Shown here in pieces: positions 1-7,239 of a DNA stretch of 21,530 bases; within the stretch, counting starts at the first letter, position 1, and each line of letters starts with the position of its first letter. This stretch comes from Actinomycetales bacterium UBA1383 (GTDB lineage: Bacteria > Actinomycetota > Actinomycetes > Actinomycetales > Actinomycetaceae). The stretch spans positions 1 through 21,530 of the forward strand of contig DBQX01000133.1 in the NCBI GenBank assembly GCA_002305415.1. The letters run 5' to 3'. The notes beneath the pieces are model-generated. The model worked only from the letters and a program-made list of their open reading frames with translations. It was not told where the DNA came from and made no database searches. Both the position numbers and the translations under genes were made by a program.

Positions 1-79
1 CGGCTCCGGCTCGTTCAGCGGGGGCGGGGGGTCCTCCGGCGGGGGCGGCGGGGGTGGGGGCTCCGTCGGCGGGCGCTGA
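1..79 (+). CDS. DUF2207-family membrane protein, 3' end only
   Basis: This is the last 25 codons (reading frame from base 2) and the TGA stop of a gene that begins before the window. The visible peptide is almost entirely glycine and serine and ends GGGGSVGGR. It closely resembles the C-terminal tail of the complete DUF2207 protein encoded just downstream, which ends GGGGAGGR after a similar GSGSF-then-glycine stretch. I therefore infer that it is a paralogue of that protein from a tandem duplication. Only low-complexity sequence is visible, so the family call rests on the tail similarity and the adjacency. Confidence 0.6.
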   Translation, partial: GSGSFSGGGGSSGGGGGGGGSVGGR

Positions 80-121
80 GCGGCACTATCCTGCCGGTAG
101 GCCCACCGAGGGAGCATCACC

Positions 122-2104
122 GTGCCGAGATCCCACACCCCGCTGCGTCACGCCGCCACCGCCGTCGTCATCCTCGTCCTCCTCCTGTTCGCGCCGCTGG
201 CCGCGCGTGCGGACGGCGACCCGTCCACCGACGTCGTGCGCGCCGTCGACGTGGTGATGACGGTGGAGCCGGACGGTTCCATCCACGTGGAGGAGACGTA
301 CCAGTGGGACTTCGGGACGCGCAACGGGCTGGGCTTCTACCGCGACCTGGTCCAGCGGATGGGGTACGCGCCGGACACCACGAAGGTGCGGGTCTACCGC
401 TACTCGAACTTCGCGATCTCCAGCCCCTCCGGCGCGCCCGCGGAGGTGTGGGTGGAGCGCGACGACTTCACCACGATCCGCCTCGCCGCGGGCGCCCCCG
501 ACGGCTCCTCCGACACGCGCACGGGGGTGCAGACCTACGTGCTGAGCTACGACGTCGAGGGGGCGCTCAACCCGATCCGGGGCGACGCCGCCGTCGGGGA
601 CCGTGACGAGCTGTACTGGAACAACTACACCGACATCGCCAACCCGTTCGAGCGGGTCACGGTCACGGTGACGGGACCGGCCGACGTCATCGACATCGCC
701 TGCTACCAGGGGCCCACGGGCTCGACCACGCCGTGCGGCACGTACAGTTCGGACGGTCCGACGGCGGCCTTCAGCGGCCGCGGCCTCGGCGTGGGGGACG
801 GATTCAGCGTGGTGGCGGCGTGGCCCGCGGACACGTTCCCGGGCCTGGCGCCGATCCTCGAGGACCTCCCCGAGGACGCGGACCCGGGCAACCCGGCGAC
901 CTGGCAGGAGCCCGGCCCGGTCCTCGGTGCGCTGCTGGCCGTCAGCGACTTCATCGGCCGGAACGCGGGAGTGGTCGCCCTGGCGTGGCTGGTGGCGGTG
1001 GCCGGGATCGTCTGGGCGCGGATCTCCGCGGGCCGTGACCGGCACTGGGTGGGCGTGACGCCCGGCCTCGTACCGACCGGACCGGCGCCGGAGGCGAAGC
1101 TGTGGCGCGAGCCCCCGGTGACCGTGCAGTTCACGCCGCCGGAAGGGCTCACCCCGGCGGAGGCCGGCGTGCTGCTCGAGGAACAGACCGAGAACTCGTT
1201 CTTCGCCGCCACGCTGGTGGACCTCGCGGTGCGCGGGTACCTCACGATCGAGACCTCCGGCACCAGCTTCACCGGCAAGCCGAACGACTGGACCCTGATC
1301 TGGAACCCGGACGCCCCCAGCACGGACGGGCTGCGCCAGTACGAGCGCCGGGCGCTGGAGGACCTCTTCGAGGGCGCGCCGTGGGTACAGATCTCCGACC
1401 TGCGGGGCTCCTTCGCCCCGGACCTGCGGCGGTTCCACAAGGGAGTCACGGCCATCTCCGACAACCGGCAGTACTTCCGGTCCCGCGGGCTTGCCGGGAG
1501 CAGCGTGCGCGTGAGCGGGATCAACCTCGTGGTACCCGTCTTCTTCGCGATCTTCTTCTTCAACGCGGTGGGCGCCTCGATGTTCGGGGCGGCCACCGCC
1601 GTGCTGACGGGTGAGTCACTGTTTCCGCTCCTGTTCGCCGGCTTCGTGGCGGTGGCCTCGCTGGTGATCGTGTTCGTCTCCACCCGGAAGGCGGCCCACG
1701 CCCGCACCGCCTACGGCCGGGCGGTGTACGAGCAGGTTCGCGGCTTCCGCCAGTACCTCTCCACCGCGGAGGCCCACCAGCTTCGCTGGGAGGAGGGGGA
1801 GGACATCTTCTCCCGCTACCTCCCGTGGGCGATGGTGTTCGGTGTGGCGGACCGCTGGGCCCGGATCTTCGAGCAGCTCGCCGCCGAGGGCCGCTACACC
1901 ACCCAGCCCACCTGGTACGTGGGGCCGGGCGGCTTCCACTCCGGGTACTACACGGGGATCGGGTCCTCCCTCGAGCGGATGACCACCAGTGGCATGAGCT
2001 CCCTGAGCTACACGCCGGGCTCGTCCGGGGGGTCGGGCTCATTCGGCGGTGGCGGCGGGTTCTCCGGCGGCGGTGGCGGCGGCGGAGGAGCCGGCGGGCG
2101 GTAG
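122..2104 (+). CDS. DUF2207 domain-containing membrane protein
   Basis: A 660-residue membrane protein of unknown function from the DUF2207 family. Residues 10-30 form a signal peptide or anchor (VVILVLLLFAPLAARA). Residues 35-250 are the extracytoplasmic DUF2207 domain. A transmembrane helix lies at about 281-300, followed by a cytoplasmic part with the family-typical PPEGLTPAEAG (339-349). Two further helices lie at about 466-488 and 499-519, then a region with GFRQYLSTAE (541-550), and a glycine-rich tail (636-660). The GTG start is supported by GAGGGAG at 108-114, seven bases upstream. A paralogue lies immediately upstream with a 42-bp gap. A strong hairpin terminator follows. The physiological role of this family is not established. 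Confidence 0.9.
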   Translation: MPRSHTPLRHAATAVVILVLLLFAPLAARADGDPSTDVVRAVDVVMTVEPDGSIHVEETYQWDFGTRNGLGFYRDLVQRMGYAPDTTKVRVYRYSNFAISSPSGAPAEVWVERDDFTTIRLAAGAPDGSSDTRTGVQTYVLSYDVEGALNPIRGDAAVGDRDELYWNNYTDIANPFERVTVTVTGPADVIDIACYQGPTGSTTPCGTYSSDGPTAAFSGRGLGVGDGFSVVAAWPADTFPGLAPILEDLPEDADPGNPATWQEPGPVLGALLAVSDFIGRNAGVVALAWLVAVAGIVWARISAGRDRHWVGVTPGLVPTGPAPEAKLWREPPVTVQFTPPEGLTPAEAGVLLEEQTENSFFAATLVDLAVRGYLTIETSGTSFTGKPNDWTLIWNPDAPSTDGLRQYERRALEDLFEGAPWVQISDLRGSFAPDLRRFHKGVTAISDNRQYFRSRGLAGSSVRVSGINLVVPVFFAIFFFNAVGASMFGAATAVLTGESLFPLLFAGFVAVASLVIVFVSTRKAAHARTAYGRAVYEQVRGFRQYLSTAEAHQLRWEEGEDIFSRYLPWAMVFGVADRWARIFEQLAAEGRYTTQPTWYVGPGGFHSGYYTGIGSSLERMTTSGMSSLSYTPGSSGGSGSFGGGGGFSGGGGGGGGAGGR

Positions 2105-2141
2105 GGGCGGTAGTCCACTCGGCCGACGTCGCTCACAGGAA

Positions 2142-2167
2142 GGGGGCCGGCTCCAGAGCCGGCCCCC
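2142..2167. terminator. Bidirectional hairpin terminator
   Basis: A perfect 12-bp inverted repeat (GGGGGCCGGCTC, two-base centre CA, GAGCCGGCCCCC); the real loop is probably four bases or more with the inner pair open. It lies between the convergent DUF2207 gene (+) and the GlsB-like gene (-) and can serve both. A long T tract is absent, as is common in high-G+C genomes. Confidence 0.75.
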
Positions 2168-2197
2168 TCATGTCCCGGGATGGTCCCGGGATCGAGA

Positions 2198-2467
2198 TCA
2201 CACGCGCGGACGCGAGCGGCCACGGACCGCCAGGTAGATCGAGATGAACGCGATGGCGAGGAGGATCGAGATGATCCACCGGATCCAGTCGATGCCGGAG
2301 GTTTCGGCCACGCCGAGCAGGCCTGCGACCCACGTGCCGACCCACGCGCCCAGGGCGCCGAGGATGATGGTCCAGAGCACGCCGATCGGCTGGTCGCCCT
2401 TCATGAAGAGGCGAGCGAGCGCACCGATGATCGCGCCGGCGATGATGATGCCGATGATTTCGCCCAT
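2198..2467 (-). CDS. GlsB/YeaQ/YmgE-type (transglycosylase-associated) small membrane protein
   Basis: An 89-residue hydrophobic protein with about three transmembrane helices (roughly 3-20, 27-50, 62-82). It starts MGEIIGIIIAGAIIGALAR and contains the glycine-rich second helix typical of the family (TIILGALGAWVG). Length and pattern match the transglycosylase-associated family (PF04226), whose members in other bacteria are often stress-induced; the molecular function is unclear and the family name is historical. The ATG start has a good ribosome site, AAAGGAGA, at 2477-2484. It is a single gene, ending at the shared terminator with the convergent DUF2207 gene. The 174 bp upstream must hold its promoter, but I cannot assign boxes confidently. 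Confidence 0.9.
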   Translation of the reverse strand: MGEIIGIIIAGAIIGALARLFMKGDQPIGVLWTIILGALGAWVGTWVAGLLGVAETSGIDWIRWIISILLAIAFISIYLAVRGRSRPRV

Positions 2468-2641
2468 GGTGGGGATTCTCCTTTCGGATCGGGTAGCGGC
2501 ACGGTGGCGCCGCTGTCCGTGCTACAGGCAATCACATCTCGCGGAGTTCCGCACATCGGGACACACAGATCCTCCATATTTGGCACCCTTCTCCGACACG
2601 ATTCGTGGCCCAGGTCCGGTGCGGGCGGCCACCGCAGGCCG

Positions 2642-3514
2642 TCACCGCGCCCCTCTCCGCGCCGGCAGGTTCGCGAGCGCCACCGCCAGCGAGACGAGCA
2701 CCAGCCCTGCCAGTTCACCCGCGGTCGGCACCTGCCGCAGCACCACGAGACCCACCACCAGCGCCGTCGCCGGCAGGAGGGCCAGCAGGATGGCGAACGT
2801 CGCGGCCGGCAGGAGGCCGAAGTTCACCTGGTCCAGCACGTACGGGACCACCGAGGACAGCAGGGCCACCCCCAGCACCCCGCCGAGGAGGCGGAGGTCC
2901 GCGAACGCCGCGCCCGCCGTCGTCGCCACGAATGGCGCGAAGGCGAGCGCACCGGCGACCATCCCCACCGCGAGGGCGTCGATGCCGTTGACGGTCATGG
3001 CGAGGCGCTTGCCGAGCACCACGTACAGGCCCCACAGGCCGCCGGCGAGCGCCGCGAACCCGAGCCCGACGCCGGTGCCCGGCTGGCCCCAGTCCACGCC
3101 GAGCCCGCTGATCGTCGCCACGCCCGCCGCGGCGAGCGCGATCGCGACCCGCTGCTGCCACCCCCGGCCGGCCAGCGCGGCCACGGCCACGGGACCGAGG
3201 AACTCGATCGAGACGGCGGTGCCGAGGGGCAGGTGGTCGATCGCGACGTAGAAGGCCATGTTCATGCCCGCCAGCACCACCCCGAAGGCGGCGGCCCGCC
3301 CCCACCAGCCGCGGGAATGCCGCCACGGGCGGCGCCACGCCACCAGGACGACGGCGGCCAGCGCGATCCGCCACCATGCCACCGTCACCGCCGGCAGGTG
3401 CGCGAACAGGCCCACGGCGAGCGCGGCACCGAGGTACTGGGTCACCGCCCCCACGACGAACAGTCCGATCGCGCTGACGTAGCGCGATCGGCTCACACGC
3501 AGGTCGGGACTCAC
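2642..3514 (-). CDS. EamA/DMT-family transporter (RhtA-like exporter)
   Basis: About 290 residues, nearly all membrane, arranged as two EamA-type halves of about five helices each. The first half contains WWRIALAAVVLVAW and the second LSSVVPYVLDQVNFGLLPA. This matches drug/metabolite transporters of the RhtA/YdcZ-like branch, which export amino acids or other small metabolites; the substrate cannot be read from sequence. The start is uncertain. GTG at 3514 gives a four-base GTGA overlap with the stop of the upstream endonuclease-like gene and is preferred. GTG at 3535 (seven residues longer) and GTG at 3496 are alternatives. None has a clear ribosome site, which fits translational coupling. 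It is the last gene of a four-gene overlapping cluster. Confidence 0.85.
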   Translation of the reverse strand: MSPDLRVSRSRYVSAIGLFVVGAVTQYLGAALAVGLFAHLPAVTVAWWRIALAAVVLVAWRRPWRHSRGWWGRAAAFGVVLAGMNMAFYVAIDHLPLGTAVSIEFLGPVAVAALAGRGWQQRVAIALAAAGVATISGLGVDWGQPGTGVGLGFAALAGGLWGLYVVLGKRLAMTVNGIDALAVGMVAGALAFAPFVATTAGAAFADLRLLGGVLGVALLSSVVPYVLDQVNFGLLPAATFAILLALLPATALVVGLVVLRQVPTAGELAGLVLVSLAVALANLPARRGAR

Positions 3515-4311
3515 TCGAGGGCGACGTCCGCCCACGCCAGCCGGTGGTCCGAGAAGCCGAGCGACTCCACGCCGCTGGCGCGCACCCGGACGTCCGGTGT
3601 CGCGAGGACGTGGTCGATCTGGCGCCGCGGCCGGGTGTTCGTGAAGGTGTCCCCGATGACGAGCTGGCGCATCCCGGGGACCGCGCCCTCGTGGGTGATC
3701 TCGAGGTTGAGGTCGGCCGCGAGGACGCGCGGGGCGGGCAGCGTCCCGAGGGAGCGCACCACCTCGTGGAGCTGCGCGCGGGCCACGCCCTCATCGGCGA
3801 CGAGGTGGGTGTTCGCGACGACGACGCGCCCCTCGGGCGCCGTCACCTGGGCGGCGAGCAGGGTGCGGGTGGTGTCGACGACGGCGAGCCGCTCCGACGG
3901 CCGCCATCCACTCCGGTCGCGTCGCCAGTTCAGCCTCGGCACCCGGCCCCCCATCGGGTTGACGTGCCAGGATGCCACCGGCAGGCGCGAGAGGGTCGCG
4001 ATTCCGAACGCCATCCGGCCACCGGCGTCGGAGCGCAACGGCTGGAACCGGAACCCGTTCACCCAGCCCTGGAAGAAGGCCGCGAACCGGTAGTGGGGCA
4101 TCGCGAGCTCGCGGGAGAGGATCTCGGCCTGGTTCAGCCCACCGGAGCGGCGCTGGCCCTGGTCCACCTCCTGGAGGCACAGCACGTCGATCTCGAGGGC
4201 CCGGATCTCGCGGGCGAGGTCGAACAGGGACGTGGCGTCCGGGATCTCGCCGTGCCGCTCGGAGCCCGCCGCGGCGGCCCCGTGCTCCATGTTGAAGGTG
4301 GCGACCCGCAT
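3511..4311 (-). CDS. Endonuclease/exonuclease/phosphatase family protein
   Basis: A 266-residue soluble protein with the fold signature of DNase I, exonuclease III and sphingomyelinase-type metal-dependent phosphodiesterases. It starts MRVATFNMEHG (catalytic-type Asn7). It has LQEVD with metal-binding Glu48, NTHL with His169, ADLNL with Asp200 and Asn202, QIDHV with Asp233, and SDHR with Asp255-His256, all in the expected order. The active site therefore looks complete. There is no signal peptide, so it probably acts in the cytoplasm; whether the substrate is nucleic acid, a phospholipid head group or a nucleotide cannot be told. Its ATG overlaps the MsrB stop by one base (TGATG on the coding strand), indicating coupled translation, and its stop overlaps the downstream exporter gene. 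Confidence 0.88.
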   Translation of the reverse strand: MRVATFNMEHGAAAAGSERHGEIPDATSLFDLAREIRALEIDVLCLQEVDQGQRRSGGLNQAEILSRELAMPHYRFAAFFQGWVNGFRFQPLRSDAGGRMAFGIATLSRLPVASWHVNPMGGRVPRLNWRRDRSGWRPSERLAVVDTTRTLLAAQVTAPEGRVVVANTHLVADEGVARAQLHEVVRSLGTLPAPRVLAADLNLEITHEGAVPGMRQLVIGDTFTNTRPRRQIDHVLATPDVRVRASGVESLGFSDHRLAWADVALE

Positions 4312-4712
4312 CACTGCTCCTCGAAGGTGAGCGAGACGGAGTTCATGCAGTACCGGTCGCCGGTGGGCGTCTGGGGGGCGTCGGGGAAGACGTGGCCGAG
4401 GTGCGAGCCGCAGGACGCACACAGGACCTCGACGCGCCGCATGCCGAGCGAGCGGTCCTCGCGGAGTTCGACCGCGTCCGAGTCCGAGGGCGCGTAGAAG
4501 CTGGGCCAGCCGCAGTGGGAGTCGAACTTGGTCTCGGAGCGGAACAGCTCCGCGCCGCAGGCCCGGCACCGGTAGACGCCGGTGCGGGTCTCGTGCAGCA
4601 GCTCCCCGGTCCACGGCCGCTCGGTGGCCGCCCGCCGCAGGACCTTGAACTCGAAGGGGGTGAGGAGTGCGCGCCACTCGTCGTCGGAACGCGTCACCTT
4701 GCGCTGGGTCAT
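4311..4712 (-). CDS. msrB: Peptide-methionine (R)-S-oxide reductase MsrB
   Basis: A 133-residue methionine sulfoxide reductase that reduces the R-epimer of oxidised methionine in proteins, using thioredoxin as the usual reductant. Both zinc-binding CxxC pairs are present (Cys49/Cys52 in CRACG and Cys98/Cys101 in CASCG). The probable recycling Cys67 is in SHCGWPSF. The HLGHVFPD motif is at 104-111, and the catalytic Cys122 is in RYCMNSVSL. Length is normal for a free-standing MsrB. Its ATG overlaps the stop of the upstream MscS gene by four bases (ATGA), and its own stop overlaps the next gene, so it is translated within a tight operon. It has no signal peptide and is cytoplasmic. Confidence 0.97.
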   Translation of the reverse strand: MTQRKVTRSDDEWRALLTPFEFKVLRRAATERPWTGELLHETRTGVYRCRACGAELFRSETKFDSHCGWPSFYAPSDSDAVELREDRSLGMRRVEVLCASCGSHLGHVFPDAPQTPTGDRYCMNSVSLTFEEQ

Positions 4713-6373
4713 TGGGTCCTCCTGGTCGGGTCGGTGGGCTCCGGGGTGGGCTGGGTCCGCGGGGCGTCGACGCGGCGGCGGGCGGTGTCCTCCCGCTCGG
4801 CCATGTCCACGGCCGACGGGCCGGAGAGCCGGTTCGCGCGTTCCTCGGCCTCCGGAGACCCGGAGAACAGCCGGGACTCCGCGGCGCGCTGACCCTCTGC
4901 CCGGTGGAGGATCGAGGTGCGCGGGGGTGTCGCGGCGGGACCGCCGTCCGCCTCGGCGGGGGTGGAGGCGGCGGCGTCGGCGGGGGTGGTGGCGGCGTCG
5001 CCCTCGAGGGCCGCGAGCTCGGACTCGGAGAGTACGCGCGTGGTCTCGTCGGAGGGCAGGGGCCGCACCTCCTGGACGGCGAGCCGGGCGGGATGCCCCC
5101 GGGCGGCGCGACGGTCGGCCTTCTCCGCCTCGCGGCGCGCCCGCCGGGCCTCCGCCTCGCGCTGGAGGCGCTGGGTGTCCGACTCCTCCACGGGCTCACC
5201 GAGCAGCGTCTCCGCGACGTCGGGCTCCTGGGAGCGCTCCGCGTCCCAGGCCTCCTGGATCTCCTCCACGAACTGCCGGCGCTCCTCGGGCGGCGGGGCG
5301 GTGGTGACCTCCGGCTCGAACCGCTGCCGGGGCAGGGCGTACGGGGCGTGGGTGGTCAGCCAGTCGACCAGGCCCTCGCGGATCAGGCAGCGCAGGTCGA
5401 ACAGTTGCCCGGAGTTGCGGGCGGAGGCCACCACCCGCACCCGGAGGTAGCCGCCGACGGCGTCCGTCACCTGCAGCCCCAGCGTCCGCCCGTCCCACAG
5501 CTCGCTCGACTCGGCGATCCGCTGCGCCTCCACCCGCAGGGCCGGCACGGGGGTGAGGAAGTCGAGGTCGAGCTCGACCGTGCCGAGGAGGTGCGCCTCC
5601 CGGCGTGTCCAGTTCTCGAAGGGCTGGGTGGTGAAGTGTGTGGACGGCAGCACCATGCGGCGGTCATCCCAGAGCCGCAGCACCACGTAGGTGAGGGTGA
5701 CCTCCTCCACGTTCCCGAACTGGCCACCGACGACGACGACGTCCCCCACCCGCAGCGCGTCCGTGAAGGCGATCTGGATCCCGGCGAACATGTTGGACAG
5801 CGAGCTCTGGGCCGCGAGGCCGGCGACGATCGAGAGGAGGCCGGCGGAGGCGAACAGCGACGCGCCGATCGCCCGGAACGACTCGAAGGTCAGCAGGATG
5901 CCCGCGACCACCGCGATCCAGACGATCGCCACCCCCACCCGGCGGATCACCTGCATCTGGGTGCGGACGCGCCGCGCGTGGCCGGACTCCTCCGCACCCT
6001 TGAACCGTTCGAGTGCGGTGTCCTCCAGGGCGAAGAGGGCGGCCGAGAGCAGGTACCCGGCGGCGATGATCAGCGCGATCAGGAAGACGTGCATGAACGC
6101 GGCCCGCCAGGCGGGCTCCGCGCCCAGCACCTGCATGGAGGTGCCCACGGCCACGCCGGTCCCGGTTCCCAGCACGGCCAGGAAGACGCGCTGGGGGATC
6201 TTGAGCCGGCGGGAGGTGTGCCGCAGGGCGGGGTGACGGCGCCGCACCACCCGCACGAGCACAGTGACCAGGATCGACACCAGGAGCCCCGCCAGCAGTC
6301 CCAGCCCGGCGTAGCCGAGGACCGTGAGGAACGAGATGGCGGCCTCGGTTGCCTGCTCGACGGTGTCATCCAT
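4709..6373 (-). CDS. MscS-family mechanosensitive ion channel with long C-terminal tail
   Basis: A 554-residue small-conductance mechanosensitive channel, expected to open under membrane tension and release solutes during hypo-osmotic shock. Predicted helices lie at about 17-42, 60-84, 92-117 and 143-163. The pore-lining segment (168-200) contains AGLLSIVAGLAAQSSLSNM, the small-residue-rich TM3 of MscS. The beta domain follows (FTDALRVGDVV, then FGNVEEVTLTYVVLRLWDDR and LPSTHF). After the channel core ends near residue 340 there is a charged, Ala/Pro/Glu-rich tail of about 200 residues (QREAEARRARREAEKADRRAA and low-complexity stretches) that E. coli MscS lacks. The ATG at 6373 lacks a strong ribosome site. 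It is the first gene of the overlapping cluster with msrB, 46 bp downstream of the metallopeptidase gene. Confidence 0.93.
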   Translation of the reverse strand: MDDTVEQATEAAISFLTVLGYAGLGLLAGLLVSILVTVLVRVVRRRHPALRHTSRRLKIPQRVFLAVLGTGTGVAVGTSMQVLGAEPAWRAAFMHVFLIALIIAAGYLLSAALFALEDTALERFKGAEESGHARRVRTQMQVIRRVGVAIVWIAVVAGILLTFESFRAIGASLFASAGLLSIVAGLAAQSSLSNMFAGIQIAFTDALRVGDVVVVGGQFGNVEEVTLTYVVLRLWDDRRMVLPSTHFTTQPFENWTRREAHLLGTVELDLDFLTPVPALRVEAQRIAESSELWDGRTLGLQVTDAVGGYLRVRVVASARNSGQLFDLRCLIREGLVDWLTTHAPYALPRQRFEPEVTTAPPPEERRQFVEEIQEAWDAERSQEPDVAETLLGEPVEESDTQRLQREAEARRARREAEKADRRAARGHPARLAVQEVRPLPSDETTRVLSESELAALEGDAATTPADAAASTPAEADGGPAATPPRTSILHRAEGQRAAESRLFSGSPEAEERANRLSGPSAVDMAEREDTARRRVDAPRTQPTPEPTDPTRRTQ

Positions 6374-6419
6374 GGGATCCCAGCCTAGTGCGTGCGTCCG
6401 ACGGCGGGGCGGGCGTCCC

Positions 6420-6776
6420 TCAGCCCCAGCCGAGTTCGTCGAGGCGGTCGTCGTCGATGCCGAAGTGGTGGGCGATCTCGTGCGCCACGGTGATGCGCAC
6501 CTCGTCCACGACCTCCTCCACGGACTCGCACATGCGGAGCGTGGGACCGCGGAAGATGAGGATCCGGTCCGGGAGCGAGCCGGACGCCCACCACCCGTCG
6601 CGCTCCGTGAGCGGGGTGCCCTCGTAGAGGCCGAGGGTGTCCGGCTCGACGTCGTCGGGGGGCTCCTCCTCGACGAGGATGACGCAGTTGTCGATCATGT
6701 CGAGGAGCTCGAGCGGGATGAGGTCGAGGGCGTCCGAGACGGCCTCCTCGAACGCCTCCCGCGACATCTCGACCAT
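6420..6776 (-). CDS. Small zincin-like metallopeptidase family protein
   Basis: A 118-residue acidic protein of the zincin-like minimal metallopeptidase family (PF06262). The zinc motif HEIAHHFGIDD at about 99-109 has the HExxHxxGxxD form, so the two His and the Asp ligands plus the catalytic Glu are present. The preceding EEVVDEVRITVA is typical of the family. The substrate is unknown and proteolysis has not been shown for most members. I chose ATG at 6776 because GGGGGAGG (6782-6789) sits five bases upstream; an in-frame GTG at 6812 would add 12 residues but has no comparable site. The gene is divergent from the tRNA cluster and lies just upstream of the MscS-msrB cluster, so it may be the first gene of that transcript. 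Confidence 0.9.
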   Translation of the reverse strand: MVEMSREAFEEAVSDALDLIPLELLDMIDNCVILVEEEPPDDVEPDTLGLYEGTPLTERDGWWASGSLPDRILIFRGPTLRMCESVEEVVDEVRITVAHEIAHHFGIDDDRLDELGWG

Positions 6777-6821
6777 GCGGGCCTCCCCCGTGAACTGTGA
6801 CCGAGCGCCCACCGCGCGATT

Positions 6822-6851
6822 TTGCCAAGGGTGTTCGTTTGCCCGTATGCT
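6822..6851 (+). promoter_or_regulatory. Probable sigma-70-type promoter of the tRNA cluster
   Basis: TTGCCA at 6822-6827 and TATGCT at 6846-6851, separated by 18 bases, are close to the TTGACA/TATAAT consensus. The tRNA-Glu gene begins 40 bp downstream of the -10 box and no other gene intervenes. This is the best promoter match in the window. Confidence 0.7.
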
Positions 6852-6890
6852 ACTTCAGGTCTACGGCGCTCAGCGTCGAGGGCTTACCAG

Positions 6891-6963
6891 GCCCCCATCG
6901 TCTAGAGGCCTAGGACGCCGCCCTTTCACGGCGGTAGCACGGGTTCGAATCCCGTTGGGGGTA
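6891..6963 (+). tRNA. tRNA-Glu (anticodon TTC)
   Basis: A 73-nt cloverleaf. The acceptor GCCCCCA pairs with TGGGGGT (G1-U72 wobble), the anticodon stem CCGCC/GGCGG encloses loop CTTTCAC with anticodon TTC at 6925-6927, and the T arm is CGGGT-TCGAATC-CCG type with the TTCGAAT loop. The 3' CCA is not encoded. It is the first of three tRNA genes in one cluster. Confidence 0.97.
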
Positions 6964-6983
6964 CGAGCTTGGTCTCATCACGA

Positions 6984-7057
6984 GGCCCCGTAGCGCAGTT
7001 GGTTAGCGCGCCGCCCTGTCACGGCGGAGGTCGCGGGTTCAAGTCCCGTCGGGGTCG
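6984..7057 (+). tRNA. tRNA-Asp (anticodon GTC)
   Basis: A 74-nt cloverleaf. The acceptor GGCCCCG pairs with CGGGGTC, the discriminator is G, the anticodon stem CCGCC/GGCGG holds loop CTGTCAC with anticodon GTC at 7018-7020, and the T loop is TTCAAGT. CCA is not encoded. It lies 20 bp after tRNA-Glu. Confidence 0.97.
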
Positions 7058-7068
7058 CAAGGCATGGA

Positions 7069-7090
7069 GGGCCGGTCGGAGGGCCGGCCC
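7069..7090 (+). other. Hairpin between tRNA-Asp and tRNA-Phe
   Basis: GGGCCGG at 7069-7075 pairs with CCGGCCC at 7084-7090 around an 8-base loop. It lies in the spacer before tRNA-Phe and lacks a T tract. It could guide processing of the polycistronic precursor or act as a weak terminator. Confidence 0.4.
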
Positions 7091-7100
7091 GCTGTGTCGG

Positions 7101-7173
7101 GGCTCTGTAGCTCAGTTGGTAGAGCGTTCGACTGAAAATCGAAAGGTCACCGGATCGACGCCGGTCGGAGCCA
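7101..7173 (+). tRNA. tRNA-Phe (anticodon GAA)
   Basis: A 73-nt cloverleaf. The acceptor GGCTCTG pairs with CGGAGCC (one T-G wobble), the discriminator is A, and anticodon stem TTCGA/TCGAA holds loop CTGAAAA with anticodon GAA at 7134-7136. The T stem is ACCGG/CCGGT, but the T loop reads ATCGACG, so the nearly universal T54 is A. CCA is not encoded. A strong terminator follows at once. Confidence 0.95.
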
Positions 7174-7177
7174 CGAG

Positions 7178-7214
7178 GAGAGGGACCCCCGCCGGATTGG
7201 CGGGGGTCCCTCTC
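7178..7214 (+). terminator. Terminator of the tRNA cluster
   Basis: A perfect 16-bp stem: GAGAGGGACCCCCGCC at 7178-7193, loop GGATT, then GGCGGGGGTCCCTCTC at 7199-7214. It begins five bases after tRNA-Phe and separates the tRNA transcript from the FUSC gene. Confidence 0.85.
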
Positions 7215-7239
7215 GTCCCTCGACAGGAGCGGCCGGCCC

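Noticed and set aside
87..92. -10 box (TATCCT) of a promoter for the complete DUF2207 gene
   Set aside because: It fits TAnnnT, but the expected -35 position falls in the coding end of the upstream gene with no match to consensus.
2180..4093. 637-codon plus-strand open frame
   Set aside because: It is antisense across three genes with clear motifs and has an unnatural Arg/His/Asp-rich composition.
4667..6388. 573-codon plus-strand open frame
   Set aside because: It is the complement of the MscS gene, has low-complexity Gly/Arg/His-rich composition and no family motifs, and is a product of GC bias.
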